Shown here: one piece after another, positions 16,990 through 20,981 of the stretch
Layout of the letters: each line of letters opens with the position of its first letter
Numbering within the stretch: position 1 is the stretch's first letter
NCBI RefSeq assembly: GCF_000315625.1
Contig: NW_005434431.1
Coordinates: 26,996 to 47,976, forward strand
Reading direction: 5' to 3'
Length of the DNA: 20,981 nucleotides
Source of the DNA: Guillardia theta CCMP2712
Lineage: Eukaryota > Cryptophyceae > Pyrenomonadales > Geminigeraceae
Notes under the pieces: generated by a model
Told to the model about the DNA's origin: nothing
The model's database searches: none
The model's input: the letters and a program-made list of their open reading frames with translations, nothing else
Program-made: the position numbers and the translations under genes

Positions 16990-18626
16990 ATGGACTCTCT
17001 CAAGCTTCTCCAAGCTCTCGCCCTCCTCTTTGTCTTGACATCTGCTGTGGCCACGTCGAGCGACGGGTCTGATGTGTACGAGTGGGCTGCTGCCAACGGA
17101 GCGAACGTGAGCAAGGTGGTGCTGAGAGATGACGGGGAAGCAGGTCCAATCCTTCACGCGAAGGAAGACATCGAGGCAGGCGAAGTGATCCTCTCGCTGC
17201 CAGCGAACCTTCTCTTCCCTACACGTGTCTCCGATCACTCTCCGGTCGTGCACATGATTGAGAACACAACCATCGGAAGGATCACCGCCATCTGCTTGTA
17301 CCTCATCTCCGAGAGAGCTGACTCCAGCTCTCACTGGAAACCATGGCTGCAGTCGCTCCCTCCTCGCTTCTTCCACGCGCTGTCCTACAGCGAGGACGAC
17401 ATGCTTCACTTCCAGGCCTCGTCGTTCAAGGAGCTGCGAGACAGGAAGAAGAAGAACGTCCGACAAGAGTACGAGCAGACCGTCGCTCCTCTCCTCCACA
17501 AGCTCCCAGCCTTCGACCCTCTGCTCGCAGCAGTCGACAAGCCTCAAAATGTGACGAGAGAAGACTTCACGTACGAGGCCTTCGAGTGGGCTTACTCGGT
17601 CGTGACCACTCGCGGCATCTTTCCCGGGCTGCTGGGAGAGGAGGAGAGAGAGGGAGAGGTTCCACTGCTCGTCCTCGGCCCCCTCGCCGACAGCTTCATC
17701 CATGGCGCCAGCGGGGTCAAGATCTCCTACGACGCCCAGGAGCATCGCTGCGTCTTCTCTGCCCTGCACAAGGTGGCCAAGAACTCTCCCATCTCCATCG
17801 GCGTCGGTATGTCCTCTAACATGGAGCTGCTCGCCAACCGCGGATTCATGATGCAGAACAACGGGAACAACTTCGTGCTGATGAAGTTCCAGCTTGACAG
17901 GAACAGCGACATGCACGCGAGCGCGAGAGAGTCGATGATGAAGCAGCTGAATCTCTCCAACCCCATGACGTACGTCGTCAGGTATGGCGAGATGCCGCAG
18001 GGCCTCCTCGCCAGCCTGCGCATCCAATCGCTCTCTCCTGTAGAGTTCGGGTCCTACGGCAAGGCTCTCGCTACCCCCGTGACGCTCGAGAACGAGTGGC
18101 GGGCATATCGGCTGCTCATCTCCTCGTGCAACAGCATCCTCGCCATGTACCCCACGTGAGCTCACGCGCATGCGGCTCGCGGCTGACAGCTGACGGATGA
18201 GAGCAGGACCATCGAGGAGGACGAGATTGTGCTGACACAAACGAAGACGAGTAGACACCTGCGAGCTGCTGTCCTGCTAAGAAGAGAGGTACGTGCCGCT
18301 CGCTCCCCCGATGACTCCTCCACTCTCCGCAATTCTCGTCCTCGTCCTTCTCTGAGGCGCAACCGACGCAGGAGAAGTTGATCTACGAGTCGATCAAGAC
18401 GTGGGCCAATGGTGAGAGAAATTCGTCGACTCCTCCTCCTCCTCCTCCTCCTCCTCCTCCTCCTCCTCCTCCTCCTCCTCCTCCTCCTCACTCCTCCTCC
18501 TCACTCCTTCTTCTCCTCACTCCTTCACCTCTCCTTCCTCTCCCTCTCCCTCACATCCTCGCAGACGCCTGGGCTTCCATTCTGTACGCATCCGCTGCTC
18601 CTGCCGACGGGTCTAGCTCCCAATGA
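16990..18626 (+). CDS. Secreted or targeted SET-domain protein, Rubisco-LSMT/SETD3-like (4 exons, about 449 aa)
   Basis: Belongs to the SET-domain class with a split SET fold plus Rubisco-LSMT substrate-binding domain; relatives methylate lysine or histidine in Rubisco, ribosomal proteins, actin and similar targets. Exons: 16990-18155, 18207-18288, 18372-18411, 18565-18626. The N-terminus (MDSLKLLQALALLFVLTSAV) is a clear signal peptide, so the protein enters the ER. In a secondary-plastid alga it could be plastid-bound, but I do not see a diagnostic transit peptide. The N-SET part ILHAKEDIEAGEVILSLPANLLF and the iSET part LPPRFFHALSYSEDDM are conserved. The post-iSET core is altered: PLADSFIHG replaces the usual D-x-x-N-H, IGVGMSSNMELL has Val where relatives have Tyr before G-x-x-S-N, and NRGF replaces YGF. 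The C-terminus TIEEDEIVL...LRREEKLIYESIKTW matches the substrate-binding domain. The frame also opens at a GTG nine bases upstream; ATG preferred. Confidence 0.85.
18428..18500 (+). repeat. CTC triplet repeat in the last SET-gene intron
   Basis: About 20 CTC/TCC triplets at the 5' side of the 153-nt intron 18412-18564; it lengthens the pyrimidine tract on the transcribed strand. Confidence 0.85.
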
Positions 18627-18781
18627 GGAGAGAAGGAGGAGGAACAAGAAGGAGACAGTAAGAGTTTCTCGAGAAAGAGGATGAGCTGAGGTGACTTGGA
18701 ACTTTACGCACACTATCTTAACAAACGCCTACTTGGGCTTCTCCCCCACCAACAAGCATCTTTTCGCTCACGAGGCTGAGC

Positions 18782-20868
18782 TCAGATCGGATCTCTCTTG
18801 ACGTCAGCGATGAGGTCGCGGATGTCTTCCATCTTCACTCGTGGGGCTCCAGCAGACCAGTCAGCCTCGTCCAGCCTCTCCCTTGCCCGCTCAACCCACC
18901 ACCTGCTCATGCCTTCACCTCCTCAGGTCCTCTTCCTCTCTCCGCCTCCCCCTCCCTCCCTCTCCCTCTCCTCCAACCACCTTGTCCAGCTCGTTCCTCC
19001 TCCTCACCTCTCGTCATCAGAGCTGCTGGCGCATCCGGTCTCTTTCCTCTTCTCCTCGTACCTCTGGTGGTACTCGCGCGCTCGCCTGAAGTTTCCGGCG
19101 AGCAGAGAAGCATCGCCGAGCCACTTGAAGCAGGCGCGAGTCTCAGCAGCCATCGCTTGCTCCTCGGCGATGCTCAACGCCTTCTCCAGCTGCTCCGTCG
19201 CCTCTCTCAGGGCGCGACGAGCGAAGTACCGCTTGCCCTGGTTGAAGTAGAGGAAGAAAGCTTTGCGGTGCTCCTCCTTCTCGTCCTCCTCCCGCCGCCC
19301 AAAGTAACTGACAGAGAACGTCAGGAGGGTGTCAGGGGAAGCAAGGGAGAGACCTGAGCTGCTGCTGCTCTACGCTTCTCCTCCTCTCTCGCATCATCGT
19401 CTCGTAGGGAAATGTGAGCTGCTGCTTGTCTGTCGGCCACAGCACGTCGCTTGTGAGCCTCCTCGTCTTGTAGAAGAGCGCGTCTTGCTTGCTCCTGCTG
19501 TACAGAAACTCTTCCTCTTCCCACTTGCGCGCGTCTGACGTCACGCGCTCGAAGCCTTGTCGGGGGTAGAGCTGCTGGCGAGCGACGCTCAGAGTTTCTT
19601 CCTGCCGACCACACGACAAGATCAGACGACATCAGATGACACCACAAGATCAGACGACATCAGATGACACCACAAGATCAGACGACATCAGATGACACCA
19701 CAAGATCAGACGACATCAGATGACACCACAAGATCAGACGACATCAGATGACACCACAAGATCAGACGACATCAGATGACGCGACAAGATCAGACGACAT
19801 CAGATGACACCACAAGATCAGACGACATCAGATGACACGACAAGATCAGACGACATCAGATGATGAGATCCCAGCCGAACTCACGTGAAGCCGAAGTGAG
19901 GTAGAGAAGAACAAGACACCCTGCCCCTCCTGCCCCTCCTGCCCCTCCTGCCCCTCCTGCCCCTCCTGCCCCTCCTGACCCTCCTGCCTCTCACTGCTTC
20001 GAGGCAGCAGCGTTGTTGCATGCTCTTCGATCTTCCCTGCAACCAACGACGTTCGGAGCTGAAGGGGCTGACGGGAAACTTCAGCGATGCCTGCAGATCG
20101 CAGCGGAGGGCGACAAGTGCTGGCCATGTTGAGCGTCCTGCCGGCGAAGGAGGAGGAGAGGGAGGAGTGGTGGAGGGAGAAGGAGGAGAGGGAGGGAGCT
20201 GCGGCCTCCTGTGCTAGCTTCATGTTGCTTCTGACAATCTCTTCTCGCTCTCGCAGCATGTCACGCAGCTTGAGGGAGAGGTCGAGGGTCACTCCCCCGA
20301 TGAAGTCGTTCCCGTCCTCGTCCCAGTCGTAGACGAGGAGCTCGAGCTCGGAGTCAGGCGAGAAGAGGTCCATCAGGAACGTCTCCTCCCACACGGGGTT
20401 CAGCGTTCGCATCTTCCGGCTCGTGACGTGCTGGGAGACAACTCTCCTCCTCCCCGTCGTCCCGTCCTTGAGCAGCATCTCACAGAAGGGATCTGAGCTC
20501 CCCGTCAGCCCGTCCTTCACCGCAAGGCCCTCCGCTCGCTTGATGCAGATCTTGAGCGTGGCCAAGGCCTCCTTCCTCCTTCGCACTTCTTCCTTCCTCC
20601 CTCGCACCGCTCCGGCATGAGGAGCGACAGGACAGAGAGAGGAGATGGTGGCGGCAGCGTCAGTCTGGCCCCTTCGGTGAAGTTCTTCTTCCACATCCTT
20701 CAAGAGGCGGAGAGCATCACCAGCCGTTGGGACACGTTCAAGCAGGAGGAGAACCTCGTCCGGTCTGCTTTGACGAGCCAACAGCAGCAGCTCCTCCTTT
20801 AGCCTCTTGCTCGACGTCCCCGTCCTCACCGGCGGTTCAATCACATCCTGACTAGCTCTCCACTCCAT
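18782..20868 (-). CDS. C2-domain protein with TPR-like helical C-terminus (4 exons, about 550 aa)
   Basis: Likely calcium-dependent membrane- or partner-binding protein. Exons in gene order: 19885-20868, 19354-19601, 19008-19307, 18782-18902; frames join at GTGAGT and other GT-AG sites. Residues 1-80 are helical and leucine-rich. Residues about 104-200 form a C2 domain: LKICIKRAEGLAVKDG, SDPFCEMLL, TLNPVWEETF and VYDWDEDGNDFIG. The calcium-loop aspartates (about 119, 126, 181, 183, 185/188) are all present, so calcium binding is expected. Then comes a Ser-rich linker and a QEG tripeptide repeat (about 295-318). Exons 2-4 are charged and helical, with an ARRALREATEQLEKALSIA...LGDASLLAGNFRRAREYHQRY pattern like one or two TPR units. 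An in-frame TAA precedes the ATG. Linking exon 1 to exon 2 rests on a strong donor and phase match across the satellite-filled intron. Converges on the SET gene, 155 bases between stops. Confidence 0.75.
19613..19862. repeat. 28-bp satellite, nine copies, inside an intron
   Basis: Nine near-identical 28-bp units beginning ATCAGACGACATCAGATGAC, followed by ACCACAAG (two units have a CG variant). Each unit holds an internal 10-bp near-duplication, ATCAGACGAC/ATCAGATGAC. The array fills almost all of the first intron (19602-19884) of the C2 gene; it is stretched by repeat expansion compared with the 40-130 nt introns typical here. Confidence 0.95.
19919..19988 (-). repeat. 9-bp in-frame coding repeat (QEG)n
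   Basis: About seven to eight copies of CTGCCCCTC on the plus strand, read on the minus strand as GAGGGGCAG and encoding Gln-Glu-Gly tripeptides in exon 1 of the C2 gene. The unit is a multiple of three, so copy-number change would keep the frame. Confidence 0.9.
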
Positions 20869-20885
20869 TAAGGAAGAGGCAAGTT

Positions 20886-20981
20886 GAGAGCCTCTCCCTC
20901 TCCCTCTCCCTCTCCCTCTCCTCCCTCTCCCTCTCCCTCTCCCTCCCCCTCCCCCTCCCCCTCCCCCTCCCCCTCTCCCTC
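20886..20981 (+). repeat. CCCTCT/CCCTCC pyrimidine microsatellite at window end
   Basis: A hexamer run that shifts from CCCTCT to CCCTCC units and continues to the edge of the window. It lies just upstream (on the minus strand) of the C2 gene start, so it is in that gene's promoter or leader. It does not match a telomere repeat. Confidence 0.85.

Noticed and set aside
16849-18258. 469-codon open frame on the minus strand, longer than the first SET exon
   Set aside because: It is the antisense shadow of the SET gene exon. It has no recognisable domain, whereas the sense strand has signal peptide, SET and substrate-binding motifs.
20886-20981. Telomere repeat at the window end
   Set aside because: Units are CCCTCT/CCCTCC, not CCCTAA or CCCTAAA, and a gene lies directly beside it; ordinary microsatellite.

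Overview
The window is nuclear DNA of a single-celled eukaryote. Genes are GC-rich and split by many short GT-AG introns, mostly 43-130 nt, with a recurrent CTGAC-like branch-point motif close to the 3' splice site. There are occasional AATAAA signals and abundant triplet, hexamer and minisatellite repeats. The gene set (DBP10-type DEAD-box helicase, secreted SET-domain protein of the Rubisco-methyltransferase type, EF-hand proteins, a bacterial-type sugar aminotransferase) fits an alga. A cryptophyte such as Guillardia theta is my best guess, but this is inference from style and not a match.

Layout. 1-1577 is an AT-richer left flank with two intronless convergent genes, a small unknown protein and a GNAT-like acetyltransferase, whose AATAAA signals almost touch their stop codons. 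1578-2159 is a G-rich tract. 2160-5893 (+) is a 15-exon gene for an EF-hand protein built from three copies of one module (EF-hand pair, then C-x3-C-x2-C) with a degenerate cyclic-nucleotide-binding-like domain. 6103-6595 is a 26-bp minisatellite, 19 copies. 6544-9430 (-) is a 15-exon DegT/DnrJ/EryC1/StrS aminotransferase whose last codons lie inside that minisatellite. 9431-10173 is a divergent promoter region. 10174-13485 (+) is DBP10/DDX54, with two places where the reading frame slips by one base. 13667-15642 holds three small intronless ORFs (64-69 aa) sharing a motif FVLxNILxAR. 15643-16989 has no convincing gene. 16990-18626 (+) encodes a SET-domain protein with a signal peptide and altered catalytic motifs. 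18782-20868 (-) encodes a C2-domain protein with a helical, TPR-like C-terminus and a 28-bp satellite in its first intron. The window ends in a CCCTCT-type pyrimidine repeat.

There is no operon logic; neighbours are independent nuclear genes. The observations most worth pursuing are the EF-hand/Cys module triplication with conserved exon lengths, and the FVLxNILxAR small-protein family, which looks undescribed to me. Exon joins were made by hand from splice sites and frame continuity; every multi-exon model closes in frame except the helicase.
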